NCBI RefSeq assembly: GCF_900142135.1 | Contig: NZ_FQZU01000009.1 | Coordinates: forward strand, 92,225 to 156,224 | Reading direction: 5' to 3' | DNA: 64,000 nt | Origin: Desulfatibacillum alkenivorans DSM 16219 | GTDB taxonomy: Bacteria; Desulfobacterota; Desulfobacteria; Desulfobacterales; Desulfatibacillaceae | Part shown: positions 20,850-30,133 of the stretch, piece after piece | How positions within the stretch are numbered: position 1 is the first letter of the stretch | Layout of the letters: each line of letters opens with the position of its first letter | The notes under the pieces: model-generated | Databases searched by the model: none | The model's input: the letters and a program-made list of their open reading frames with translations, nothing else | Told to the model about the DNA's origin: nothing | Translations under genes and position numbers: made by a program

Positions 20850-21656
20850 ATGAAGTTCATGAGAGAATGCCTTAACGCGCTGAAAGCCAAAAGACTCCAA
20901 GGGGGCCTTGCCGTCTTGGGCATTCTGATTCTTGTTTCCGTCCCGGCATGCGGTCCGAAAAAGGATCCCAACGTGAAGAAACAGGTGGAGGCGACCCAGG
21001 AACTGGGCGTCGTCCTCATGAACGAAAACAGGGCCAGGGCCGCCTTGCGCGAGTTCCTGAAAGCTGAGGCGCTGGACCCCCAGGATGTGGAAGTCCAGGA
21101 CTATCTGGGCCTGGTGCTCCTTACCCTGGGCAGGCCCCAGGAAGCGGTTGAGCATTTCCAGCGCGCCGTGGATCTGAACCCCGAATATTTAAACGCGCAA
21201 AATAACCTGGGCTGCGCTTATTTGGAATTGGCGGAATGGGACAAGGCCATTGAGGTTTTTAAGGACCTTCTGGCCAATCTCACCTACCCCACCCCGTGGA
21301 AGCCCGCCGCCAATCTTGGCTGGGCCTATTTCAACAAAGGCGACATGGACTCAGCGCTGGAATATTACCTCATGTCCGTGGACCAATCCCCCAACTACGC
21401 CATTGGGTGGCGCGGCCTGGGACAAGTTTACATGGAGACGGGCAACCCCCAAAAAGCCGTGATCTCCCTGGAAAAGGCCCTGGTTGCAGCTCCCCGGTTC
21501 GCCGAAGCCTATTACGACCTGGGAGAAGCCTATCTCCGCACCGGTTTGCGCACCAAAGCCAAGGGGGCTTGGGAAAAGGTCTGTGAATTGGCGCCGGAAA
21601 CCAATGTTTGCGCACGGGCCGCTTCAAAAATCCGCACATTAGAAACAAGCTGGTAG
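20850..21656 (+). CDS. TPR-repeat lipoprotein (PilF/PilW-like)
   Basis: 268 residues. Lipoprotein signal peptide with lipobox SVPAC at Cys34, then about six TPR motifs (for example DVEVQDYLGLVLLTLGRPQEA, then repeats with the A-x-x-x-LG-x-x-Y pattern) to the C-terminus. Outer-membrane TPR lipoproteins of this build help secretins of type IV pili to assemble, and a pilus operon starts 250 bp downstream. The match to PilF/PilW is by architecture and context, not by a unique motif. Excellent ribosome site (CGGAGGAAG). Starts 17 bp after the LysM gene ends, so likely co-transcribed with it. Confidence 0.82.
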   Translation: MKFMRECLNALKAKRLQGGLAVLGILILVSVPACGPKKDPNVKKQVEATQELGVVLMNENRARAALREFLKAEALDPQDVEVQDYLGLVLLTLGRPQEAVEHFQRAVDLNPEYLNAQNNLGCAYLELAEWDKAIEVFKDLLANLTYPTPWKPAANLGWAYFNKGDMDSALEYYLMSVDQSPNYAIGWRGLGQVYMETGNPQKAVISLEKALVAAPRFAEAYYDLGEAYLRTGLRTKAKGAWEKVCELAPETNVCARAASKIRTLETSW

Positions 21657-21751
21657 CCTGGCCCAAAACTCGTCAAAGAAATTTTTGCTGGGAAATGTAT
21701 TGGGTTTTTTAATGGGATTCGAACAGGATATTTATTTTTTCACGGAAAAAG

Positions 21752-21767
21752 TGTGATGCATTTCACA
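21752..21767. promoter_or_regulatory. CRP/FNR-family binding site, perfect TGTGA-N6-TCACA
   Basis: The sequence TGTGA TGCATT TCACA (21752-21767) is an exact match to both half-sites of the CRP consensus, preceded by AAAG and followed by TAA. A further half-site-like GGTGTGAAA lies 8 nt downstream. The centre (21759.5) is about 64.5 bp before the predicted start of the pilin operon, the usual class I activator position. Confidence 0.6.
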
Positions 21768-21788
21768 TAAATGGTGTGAAACGACTCA

Positions 21789-21817
21789 TTGAATACTTCT
21801 ACGCACTTTGCTATATC
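21789..21817 (+). promoter_or_regulatory. Candidate promoter of the minor pilin-pilY1 operon
   Basis: -35 TTGAAT (21789-21794) and -10 TATATC (21812-21817) with 17-bp spacing. The implied leader of about 80 nt contains a 7-bp inverted repeat GCGAATG-CTGTA-CATTCGC (21829-21847). No sigma-54 (GG-N10-GC) promoter was found in this gap. Confidence 0.45.
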
Positions 21818-21903
21818 TGCCACAACTGGCGAATGCTGTACATTCGCTTAGGTTCCCTATTGCCTGTAAATAGCCGCAAAAAACCCTGAGAGGCTAAGTA
21901 ATT

Positions 21904-22386
21904 ATGCTCCTCCTTGCAAAACCATCCCCGGCGGATCCGTCCTCCCAACAAGGCTTCACCCTGCTGGAATTGCTGGTCGTCGTGCTGATCAGCGCCATCC
22001 TGGCGGGCATCGCCATCACCGGGTTGACATCGGTCCTGCCTACCCAAAGGTTGAACGTAGCCGCCAATACCCTGAGGGCGGATCTCCTGAAGGCAAAGGC
22101 CGACGCCGCCACCTATAATCGCGACGTAGGCGTGGGTTGCAATGTGGCCAAGACGGAATGGAAAATCCAGATGTTTGACATCACGGCCCTGCCTGAAGGA
22201 AAGGTTTATTCAGGCGTGGTCCGCAAAATGGCGGATTTTGAGGGGGTGACCATAGACACCCTCCCCAATGTCATCTTTCATCCCAACGGCACCACTCCCC
22301 AGTCCTATAATCTTGTCCTGAAGCACCCCAGCGCGGGCTCCAGGACTATCACCGTGTCCCTGACCGGAAAAGTAAGGATTGAGTAA
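21904..22386 (+). CDS. fimT: Type IV pilus minor pseudopilin, FimT/GspH type
   Basis: 160 residues. Prepilin-peptidase site QQG|FTLLELLVVVLISAILAGIAITGL: cleavage after Gly, Glu at +5 of the mature protein, then the hydrophobic N-terminal helix. The C-terminal beta domain ends with an SRTITVSLTGKVRI strand as in GspH/FimT. The 17-residue leader is relatively long. First gene of the operon, behind the CRP-type site; 2 bp separate it from the next gene. Minor pilins prime pilus assembly at the tip with PilY1. Confidence 0.9.
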   Translation: MLLLAKPSPADPSSQQGFTLLELLVVVLISAILAGIAITGLTSVLPTQRLNVAANTLRADLLKAKADAATYNRDVGVGCNVAKTEWKIQMFDITALPEGKVYSGVVRKMADFEGVTIDTLPNVIFHPNGTTPQSYNLVLKHPSAGSRTITVSLTGKVRIE

Positions 22387-22388
22387 GC

Positions 22389-23123
22389 ATGCGAAAACAG
22401 GCAAGCATATTGCGCTCAAACGCCGGCGTCACCCTGCTGGAATTACTCATTTATCTGGCGATTTCAGGAATAGTGGCCGCCGCGATTTCAAGCATGATGT
22501 CCACCACGGTGGCCAGTTACCAGAGGAATCAGAACCGGCTGGTGCTGAAACAGGACATCCGGGCGGCCATCAATATGATGAATAAAGACTTCCGGCTGGC
22601 CGGCTGCGACCCCATATACGGCGACGACTTTCATTTCGGCCTATGCGTCGCCGATAACCAAAGCATCCGGGTCACCAGCGATTTTCTGCCGACCAAGGGG
22701 GGGACCAAGAAGCTGGCGGGCGTGACTTCGCAAACTCACAGCCGCTATTATAACGGGGATAATAAAGCCGATGGAGTCGGCGAGGACGTACAATATTATC
22801 TTGTAGACGACACGCTTGTGCGCGAGGCCATATACGAGGATGATGCAAGGCATGTGGAGACCGTCCTGGAAAATGTGACCAGTCTCAATTTTGACTACCT
22901 TGCCCGAATGAACGTGCCGGCCACGTTGACGACCACCACGGACTATACCTTAAAAGGCTTGTTTGGGCTGGGCCCGGGGCTTCCTCTAATATCAGGGGCT
23001 AATTTTGTGAGGGTGGAAATAGAAGCCCGCTCCCCCGTGGAGGACCGCCTCACGGGAGAGTATATTACCATGCGGGGAAGCGCGCTCATCCATATGCGTA
23101 ATATGGTCTACAAAAACCAATAA
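22389..23123 (+). CDS. pilW: Type IV pilus minor pilin, PilW type
   Basis: 244 residues with prepilin site NAG|VTLLELLIYLAISGIVAAAI, then DIRAAINMMNKDFRLAGCDP, the stretch that typifies PilW. A pair of cysteines (GCDP, GLCV) could form a disulfide. The C-terminus (RGSALIHMRNM) resembles the PilW terminal strand. Start is two bases after the fimT stop. Confidence 0.88.
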   Translation: MRKQASILRSNAGVTLLELLIYLAISGIVAAAISSMMSTTVASYQRNQNRLVLKQDIRAAINMMNKDFRLAGCDPIYGDDFHFGLCVADNQSIRVTSDFLPTKGGTKKLAGVTSQTHSRYYNGDNKADGVGEDVQYYLVDDTLVREAIYEDDARHVETVLENVTSLNFDYLARMNVPATLTTTTDYTLKGLFGLGPGLPLISGANFVRVEIEARSPVEDRLTGEYITMRGSALIHMRNMVYKNQ

Positions 23124-23154
23124 CAAAAAAACTTATACGGGACAGGTGGCTGCC

Positions 23155-23571
23155 GTGACTAAACATAACGGGATGTATAAAATACGCAAACGCTTGAAGG
23201 ATCAAGAGGGGGCCTACCTCATAGAGGTGCTTATCGCCATGTGCATCCTCAGCGTAGGCGTTCTGGCGGCGGGGTCCATGCAGGCCAATTCCATAGCCAC
23301 AAACACCTTTATCAGCATTCAGGACGAAGCCATGTCCCTGGCCAGATCCACCCTGGAAATCGTTGCGGGAACGAAGTTTGACGGAGTGAGCAATCTGCCG
23401 CCTTCCCGGACCGTGCTTACCCAGAACGGCCGAAAAATGACCGTCAATATAACCGTCGAACCATTCACCGCCATGATCACAAATGTCAAGATTTCCGTTA
23501 TCTATGATAACAGGGGAGAGACCAGGACCATGACCCTTGAAACCCTCCTATCCGATGCAGAGGAACTATAG
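23155..23571 (+). CDS. pilV: Type IV pilus minor pilin, PilV type
   Basis: About 138 residues with cleavage motif QEG|AYLIEVLIAMCILSVGVLAAGSMQ, the typical PilV pattern (LIEVLIA-x(4)-SVG-LA). Two start codons compete: GTG at 23155 with AGGTGG 5 nt upstream (chosen) or GTG at 23146; an ATG at 23173 is also possible. The mature protein is the same in every case. Its end overlaps the region where the next gene's ribosome site lies. Confidence 0.85.
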   Translation: MTKHNGMYKIRKRLKDQEGAYLIEVLIAMCILSVGVLAAGSMQANSIATNTFISIQDEAMSLARSTLEIVAGTKFDGVSNLPPSRTVLTQNGRKMTVNITVEPFTAMITNVKISVIYDNRGETRTMTLETLLSDAEEL

Positions 23572-23575
23572 ACCC

Positions 23576-24145
23576 ATGAATATTGAAAGGTTGAAAAACA
23601 TCGCCGGCGGAGAAAAGGGCTCCATCCTGATTTTGGCTTTGCTGGTCATGGTCGTCCTTTCTCTGTTGGGCGTTACGGCCATGACCTCCTCCAGCACGGA
23701 CATCTCCGTCGCTAAAAATCAGGACGTATACAACCGCAACTTTGCTTTGGCCGAGGCCGCCGCAAGGCTTGGCGCCCTGGCTTTGAAGAATAACCCATAT
23801 GTCCCTCAAGAGGATGACCCCGCCTCGGTGGACGAATTCACAGACTCGGAAATGCCAGTCTGGATGTATAAGGGAAACCAGTTTGAGGACTGGATCAAGC
23901 ACCCCATTACCTGGACCCATAGTGTTGAAGAAAGAACCATCATGGGCGAGGTTGTTAAGTTCAAGGTTCGCTACGACTCGAGCGGAGGCGGGGTTACCAC
24001 TATTGACGCTACGGGGGACGATTTCATCACCCTGGAGAGGTACACGATTTTCGGGCGCTCCCATAATGACGGGGGAGAGGTGATCGTCCAACTCGGGTAC
24101 CAGCTTGCAATGCTGCAGTCGGACAAGGACAAGCAGTCAGATTAA
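23576..24145 (+). CDS. pilX: Type IV pilus assembly protein, PilX type
   Basis: 189 residues from the ATG at 23576, which has GAGG about 12 nt upstream within the pilV stop region. N-terminal helix after EKG: SILILALLVMVVLSLLGVTAMTSSSTD, followed by NRNFALAEAAA, the hallmark of PilX N-terminal domains in which the +5 Glu is absent. It precedes pilY1, the normal order for this tip complex. Confidence 0.85.
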   Translation: MNIERLKNIAGGEKGSILILALLVMVVLSLLGVTAMTSSSTDISVAKNQDVYNRNFALAEAAARLGALALKNNPYVPQEDDPASVDEFTDSEMPVWMYKGNQFEDWIKHPITWTHSVEERTIMGEVVKFKVRYDSSGGGVTTIDATGDDFITLERYTIFGRSHNDGGEVIVQLGYQLAMLQSDKDKQSD

Positions 24146-24199
24146 ATCGCAGACGGTCAGTGACTTTAGATAACACCAGGAAAACCAGAGGTTGAAGAC

Positions 24200-27100
24200 A
24201 TGAATAAAACAGGAAAAAGTAAGAACCTACCGCTATCCCGCCTGACTTGGGGTCGGGTCTCCTGCCTGGTTCTCCTGGCTGTATTGGCGCTTGGAGCCGT
24301 TTTTACCCCCTCAAACGCCTTCTCCTGGGGGTGGGGCGGAAGCAACAACTTCTGGGTGACGGTTTATTTTGTCGACCAGGATGACAACTACATCTGGGAA
24401 GGCAAGTTCCGCATTGAAACGGTCGCTGATTCGGACTGCGACTATGAACTGACGCGGGAATACTCCCCCGGGACGACCGTCACGTACAACAGAGCCACCA
24501 CATGCAACTATATTGTCCACTTTCCGGATATTCCCGGCTACGAAACCCCGGATCCCGAAACTGGGACGTGGCGGAGGAGAAACTCATACACCGTTTATGG
24601 AGAGTATGTGGAAATTCCGGATCGAACCACGTTTAACATGGACATTTCTCCGTGGCAGGCGGCTAACGGCGGCGCCCAATGGCGCATTAAAAAACTTTCC
24701 GGAACCAACTGCTCCTATGGCGACTCCGGCGACATCTCCGCCGGCCAATATACCTTTGACTGCCCGGTCGATACCCCGTGCACCTGCGATTATGAAGTGT
24801 CTCTGGTGGACGGCAGCTATTACGCAGCCCCCACCCAAATCACCTTCAATAACGGAACGAACACAATCACTGTCAACGAGAGCGGCGGGGTTTTTCTGCT
24901 GGAGGACGTCCCTTCCAGCCTCAATACCTACGACCTCAGCGCGGTGTACTATGCAGACGCGGTCAGGGTCACGGCCGCTCTCGATCCTTCCACAGCCATA
25001 GACGCCGGCGCCCAATGGAAAGTGGTGCGGGAGGCGAGCGGATCCTGCCCCATCGCGGATTCCGGCTGGCTGGATTCCGGAGAGGAATATGTATTTAACG
25101 ATATTACGGCTACCTGCAGCTACACCATCAAGTTTTCTGACCTCACGGATTGGATACCCCCTACGGAAGTCACTTACAACTTCGTCCCCGGACCGAATGT
25201 CAATGACCTTGGAACCTTTACCTACGAGGCCCCCACGGGGGCTATTTGCGATGATTTTAACGACGGCTCCCTGGATCCTCACTGGCGCTTTGTGGATAAC
25301 ACCAACTCCGGGGTGGCGGCGACCGTTCAGGAGACTAACGGGAAGATTTATATGTCCGGCCGGGGATCCAATCAGTTTTCCTCTGTGGATGAGTACGCGG
25401 CCCTGTACCTGACGAAAGTCGAGGGCGACTTTGAAGCCGTGGTGGAAATCGTCAACAAGAACTCCACCTCCGGCTATTCCAAGTGCGGCCTCATGTTCCG
25501 TAACGACATCTCGGACTCCTACGACTCCTTGGGATACGCCTGTGTGGGTTTGACCGACTCCTACGGATTTTTCGCCTACTACGATTCCACCAATAACGGC
25601 ATCCTCAATAACAGCTACACCAAAGGGTCGACAGTTTATCCCAGCTGGGTGAAGGTGGTGCGCACCGGCGACGTCTTCTCCTCATACTATTCCACCGACG
25701 GAACCAATTGGGTCTATATGCGCGATATGACCGTCAACACCGCCAATGATACGATCGATATCGGCATCTACCTGACGGCCTATAACAGCGGGTCGACCAA
25801 ATACGTGGAGTTCGACAACTTCTGCGTGACCGAAGCTGCGGAAAAGGTCCCCTTCACCGGTCTGATAGAGCCCGCAGGGGCCAGGGCCAACGCCCGGTGG
25901 AGGTTGTTCAATACGGACACGGGCCAGTGGGAAACCGATTGGCTGTCCCATAACGAAACCGCCATGGTCCTGGCGGATAACACCTACAATGTCTACTGGA
26001 GCAATATTGACGGTTACCTGGAGCCTTCGCCCAATCCCACGACTTCGGTTTTTCTCGCTTCAGGCAGTACGGGAAACTCTCAAACGGGTTATTACGCCTC
26101 TATTGTGACCACCTCAACCACAACGTTGACAACGGAGGCGTCCACAACCACGACGACAACCACAGCAGCTACCACGACTACCACAACCACCACAATACCA
26201 GGGACCCTTTGCTTGTCGCTGGCGGACGTTCCCATGGAAACCCAGCTGCAGGCCGCCCCGGCCATGATCATGTTCGTTCTGGACGACTCCGGCAGTATGG
26301 ACTGGTGTTTCATGACCGATGAAAGCGACGGCTTGTTTAGCAGCAGATACTACAACTGGTATATGTCCGATAATGGATACGGCACAAAGTATCTGAGCGA
26401 CGAAACGCAGTGGAAGGCCAAATATGCGGGCTACAACCACATGTATTACGACCCCATGTCAACCTATGATCCGTGGCCCAATTATAATAATGCAAATATT
26501 AATGCGCCCCAGTCCGACCCCACGAAAGCCACGCCGACTCTTGCTTTGGGCGACACCTATGTCACCGTGAATCTGGAGTATCTGGTGGACGATTTGGACG
26601 GATCACCGGACTTCACCTATACCGAGTCCAATGGCGCCTCTTTCGGGGTCTCGTCCAGTTCCCAGGCTATTATAGACGACCATTACTTGTATTCCAACGC
26701 GAAGGGGGATTACGAGGTTGTATGGACGCCCACCAACCTGCCGGCGGGGGTTTACAATGTTTACGTAAACTGGGTGACCTCTTCCGGCAGAGCCGATGAC
26801 ATTGTCTATACCATCAACCACGCAGGCGGGGCCACCGTCACGCCCAGTTACGACCAGTCCGTCAACGGCGGCAGCTGGCAGCCCCTGGTCGCTACGGACG
26901 GAACCGCCGAGTTCACGTTTTCGGGGGATCCCTCTGAAAACGTAACCCTGGCCTACTCGGTGACCACCAGCACCACCAACAGGATTTGCGCCGACGCCGT
27001 TAAGTGGGTGCCTTCCACGGGCGTAACATCCGTGGACGTAAAAAATGCGCACTATTATACCTATTCCCCCTCAGAAAACGCCTACTATCTGGTTAATTTG

Positions 27101-30061
27101 AGCGGCGACAAGGAATACTATCGTTTTGGAAACAATGACACCAATTACGTCACGGAAGCCTCCATCATGCGGGACTACAGCCCGCCTGACGACGTGATAG
27201 GCTACACGCCGCAAGGCGTGGAGAGAACCTACGAGGAGGAACTCCAGAACTTTGCGAATTGGTTCACCTATTACCGGAGACGCGAACTGGCCGCCAAAGC
27301 CGCCGTGTCCAACGTTATCGACGGCATGCAAGGCGTGCAAATTGGCCTGTATACAATCAACTCCTCCTCCCATCGCATGGGCGTGACGTCGGTTAATGTC
27401 GCAAGCACGGATGCCGACGGAGTCACCACCTATACGGACAATTCCAGCAGCATCCTGACGATGCTGTATGATTCCCAAAGCAGCGGCGGCACCCCATTGC
27501 GCCTTGGGTTGAAAAACGTCGGCGCCTATTATCATGAAGACGAAACAGCCAGTACTCTCGGGTCGGGCACACCCTACGCCCAATCCGCAGAGGGAGGCGA
27601 TTGCCAGCAGGCCTTTGCCATTGTCATGACCGACGGCTACTGGAACGGGAGCAGCCCCAGCGTCGGCAACCAGGACGGGGGCGAAGGAGCGCCTTTCGCG
27701 GACTCCTATAGCGACACTCTGGCAGACGTGGCCATGAAGTATTACAAGAATGACTTGTCATCCAACAGAAGCGACCAGGTTCCCACCAGCTTCACGGATA
27801 AGGCGACCTATCAGCACATGGTCACCTACTCCATTTCCTTTGGAGTCACCGGAACTCTAAACCCGGATGACTTCGACCTGTATAACAGCAACCCAAGCGC
27901 CAGGGTTTACCCCACGTGGCCCAATCCGACCTCTGCTGAAAAGGCAAAGATCGACGATATGTGGCATGCGGCGGTCAACGGCAGGGGCGAGTTTCTTTCC
28001 GCGGCCAATCCCACGGAACTGGTGGACTCCCTCCAGGCTCTCCTCCAAGATGTGGTCTCCCGCATCGGGTCTGGCGCATCGGTCTCCGTTAACGGCGAGG
28101 AACTGAGCGCAGACACCCTGACCTTCCAGTCCAGTTACTCCGTGGACGGTTGGACCGGCGACCTGCAGGCCTACACCCTGGATGCGAATACCGCCGCCAT
28201 CAACATGGACACCGCCGTGTGGTCCACCCAGGATTGGCTGGATGATGCAAACTGGAATACGGACAGGATAATCGCAACCTATACAGGAACCTCAAGCGTG
28301 CCTTTCCGCTGGACCGACATTTCCGCCTATATGCAAACCCTCATTCTCGATGAGGACACATTGAACTTTGTCAGAGGCGACGACTCCAATGAGGTGCATA
28401 ACGGAGGCTCTTTCAGGGACAGGAACCATAAAATGGGAGACCTTGTACACTCGGCGCCCAGGTTCTTTAACGACACCCTGTTCGTGGGCGGAAACGACGG
28501 CATGCTTCACGCCGTGAATTCCAACACGGGCGCGGAAGCGTGGGCTTATGTGCCGCTTCACGTGTTCCATAACCTGTACGCGCTGTCGGACGTCAACTAC
28601 TCCCACCAGTTCTATGTGGACCTCACCCCAAGCGTTCGCTCGGCGGGAAGCACCGACCTGCTGGTTGGGGGCCTGGGCAAGGGCGGGAAAGGCTACTTCT
28701 GCATTGACATAACCAATGCCGATTCCATTGCCACGGAGGCCGAACTGGCGGACTCCGTGTTGTGGGAATACCCCCGCACCAACACGCCTGCTGCGGATGT
28801 AGCGGACGTAGGCTACAGCTTTAGCCTGGGTTATATAATAAGGACCACGCAAGGCTGGAGCGTGATTTTCGGCAACGGCTACTCCAGCCCCGATCAGAGC
28901 GCGGTTCTTTTCATCCTGGACGCCATGACAGGCGAACTGATCCGTAAAATCGACACTGGCACGGCGGGAACCTGCAACGGCCTTTCCACCCCCTTGCCCG
29001 TGGATAGGGATTTCAACGGCGTGGTCGACGCAGCTTACGCCGGCGACTTGAAAGGCAATCTCTGGAAGTTCGACCTTTCCAGCGCCGATCCCAACGCCTG
29101 GGGCGTTGCGTTCTCCAGCGGCTCGGCGTCCAAACCGATGATTTCCGTCTCCGGTCCCGGTGGAACCGAACAGCCCATTACCACAGCGCCCGTCGCCATA
29201 GCTCATTGCGACAGCACGCTTCCCGGCTACCTGGTCATGTTCGGCACGGGCAAGTACCTGGGCGACACGGACTTTACCAACTCCGACACCCAGACCCTTT
29301 ACTGCGTCTGGGATTTCACCGACGATACAGGGCTGTACTACGGCGATCTTAACAACGCCACCGGCGCGGTTTCCAACAGCTCGGCCGTGCTGGTGGAACA
29401 AACCGAGGACGAATGGGTCTCCGACGGCGCCAACGAGTATCGCGTTATGTCCGAAAATGAAATTACCTGGGCTACTGCAAACGCGGACGGCGAATATGTG
29501 GTCACCAATTGCGGCTGGTATTTTAACCTGCCTATTTCCAAAGAGCGGATTATCACCGAGTTGACCCTCAGCTCCGGCACCTTGACAGTCATTACCACCA
29601 TTCCCAAGGACTCCCAATGCTCCGCGGGCGGCGAATCCATGCTGATGCAGCTCGACCCGTGTACGGGCACTAACTTTGACTCGCCCCGTGCGGATATCAA
29701 CGGGGACGGCCTCATAAACATAGATGACATGGTTGAAATTACCAAAGACGACGGAAGCACCGAAAAAGTGGCTCCTGCCGGCGTTAAAGTAAACGGCCGC
29801 ATCTATCCTCCGGTTTACGTCACCATACCGGATTACGACGAGGACGGCGCCAACATCGGCGACGACACCTCCGATGATGATGACGGCTCAACCGGGGATG
29901 ACGAAGCCGATGACGTGGGCGACGGTTTCGGCGACACGGAATTCAAAGATTCCGATCAGAACGTAAAGAGCGAGATGGCCAACACCCAGGATAAGGACAT
30001 CCACCAGAGACTTGTCTCAGGCGATAATACGGGCATACTCTTCTGGATGGAAGTGGAATAA
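24200..30061 (+). CDS. pilY1: Giant multidomain PilY1-type pilus tip protein with VWA and golvesin-like domains
   Basis: 1953 residues, exported (signal peptide to about residue 40). In order: three PEGA-like beta repeats sharing a G-A-Q/R-W-R/K core (about 150-245, 255-345, 550-630), the third after a concanavalin/DUF1349-like domain (349-547); a Thr-rich stalk (637-664); a VWA domain with MIDAS D695-x-S697-x-S699 (FVLDDSGSM). The VWA sequence is interrupted by a golvesin-like carbohydrate-binding domain (about 794-939: YTINHAGG, NGGSWQPL, ICADAVKWVP). The VWA part resumes at about 1013. The PilY1 propeller (about 1400-1800) has family motif R1392-G-D and calcium loop D1602-x-D-x-NG-x-x-D1610. 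A dockerin-like loop starts at D1832, then an acidic DDDD-rich tail. Length is well above P. aeruginosa PilY1. Likely a pilus-tip adhesin. Confidence 0.92.
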   Translation: MNKTGKSKNLPLSRLTWGRVSCLVLLAVLALGAVFTPSNAFSWGWGGSNNFWVTVYFVDQDDNYIWEGKFRIETVADSDCDYELTREYSPGTTVTYNRATTCNYIVHFPDIPGYETPDPETGTWRRRNSYTVYGEYVEIPDRTTFNMDISPWQAANGGAQWRIKKLSGTNCSYGDSGDISAGQYTFDCPVDTPCTCDYEVSLVDGSYYAAPTQITFNNGTNTITVNESGGVFLLEDVPSSLNTYDLSAVYYADAVRVTAALDPSTAIDAGAQWKVVREASGSCPIADSGWLDSGEEYVFNDITATCSYTIKFSDLTDWIPPTEVTYNFVPGPNVNDLGTFTYEAPTGAICDDFNDGSLDPHWRFVDNTNSGVAATVQETNGKIYMSGRGSNQFSSVDEYAALYLTKVEGDFEAVVEIVNKNSTSGYSKCGLMFRNDISDSYDSLGYACVGLTDSYGFFAYYDSTNNGILNNSYTKGSTVYPSWVKVVRTGDVFSSYYSTDGTNWVYMRDMTVNTANDTIDIGIYLTAYNSGSTKYVEFDNFCVTEAAEKVPFTGLIEPAGARANARWRLFNTDTGQWETDWLSHNETAMVLADNTYNVYWSNIDGYLEPSPNPTTSVFLASGSTGNSQTGYYASIVTTSTTTLTTEASTTTTTTTAATTTTTTTTIPGTLCLSLADVPMETQLQAAPAMIMFVLDDSGSMDWCFMTDESDGLFSSRYYNWYMSDNGYGTKYLSDETQWKAKYAGYNHMYYDPMSTYDPWPNYNNANINAPQSDPTKATPTLALGDTYVTVNLEYLVDDLDGSPDFTYTESNGASFGVSSSSQAIIDDHYLYSNAKGDYEVVWTPTNLPAGVYNVYVNWVTSSGRADDIVYTINHAGGATVTPSYDQSVNGGSWQPLVATDGTAEFTFSGDPSENVTLAYSVTTSTTNRICADAVKWVPSTGVTSVDVKNAHYYTYSPSENAYYLVNLSGDKEYYRFGNNDTNYVTEASIMRDYSPPDDVIGYTPQGVERTYEEELQNFANWFTYYRRRELAAKAAVSNVIDGMQGVQIGLYTINSSSHRMGVTSVNVASTDADGVTTYTDNSSSILTMLYDSQSSGGTPLRLGLKNVGAYYHEDETASTLGSGTPYAQSAEGGDCQQAFAIVMTDGYWNGSSPSVGNQDGGEGAPFADSYSDTLADVAMKYYKNDLSSNRSDQVPTSFTDKATYQHMVTYSISFGVTGTLNPDDFDLYNSNPSARVYPTWPNPTSAEKAKIDDMWHAAVNGRGEFLSAANPTELVDSLQALLQDVVSRIGSGASVSVNGEELSADTLTFQSSYSVDGWTGDLQAYTLDANTAAINMDTAVWSTQDWLDDANWNTDRIIATYTGTSSVPFRWTDISAYMQTLILDEDTLNFVRGDDSNEVHNGGSFRDRNHKMGDLVHSAPRFFNDTLFVGGNDGMLHAVNSNTGAEAWAYVPLHVFHNLYALSDVNYSHQFYVDLTPSVRSAGSTDLLVGGLGKGGKGYFCIDITNADSIATEAELADSVLWEYPRTNTPAADVADVGYSFSLGYIIRTTQGWSVIFGNGYSSPDQSAVLFILDAMTGELIRKIDTGTAGTCNGLSTPLPVDRDFNGVVDAAYAGDLKGNLWKFDLSSADPNAWGVAFSSGSASKPMISVSGPGGTEQPITTAPVAIAHCDSTLPGYLVMFGTGKYLGDTDFTNSDTQTLYCVWDFTDDTGLYYGDLNNATGAVSNSSAVLVEQTEDEWVSDGANEYRVMSENEITWATANADGEYVVTNCGWYFNLPISKERIITELTLSSGTLTVITTIPKDSQCSAGGESMLMQLDPCTGTNFDSPRADINGDGLINIDDMVEITKDDGSTEKVAPAGVKVNGRIYPPVYVTIPDYDEDGANIGDDTSDDDDGSTGDDEADDVGDGFGDTEFKDSDQNVKSEMANTQDKDIHQRLVSGDNTGILFWMEVE

Positions 30062-30087
30062 CAGGTCAAACCTGGTCTATAAAAAAG

Positions 30088-30106
30088 GGCGGGGCCATGC
30101 CCCGCC
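30088..30106 (+). terminator. GC hairpin between pilY1 and the next gene
   Basis: GCGGGGC (30089-30095) and GCCCCGC (30099-30105) with a 3-nt loop. No downstream T-run, so it is at best a partial terminator or a processing/stability hairpin that lets some transcription into the following gene. Confidence 0.35.
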
Positions 30107-30133
30107 TCTTGGGCAAGGCCCATGGAGAACATT

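Noticed and set aside
19277..21019. 580-codon open frame on the minus strand opposite the LysM and TPR genes
   Set aside because: No recognisable family, no ribosome site; composition is that of an antisense shadow.
28292..29617. 441-codon open frame on the minus strand opposite pilY1
   Set aside because: Low-complexity Gly/Val/His sequence opposite a clear propeller domain; shadow.
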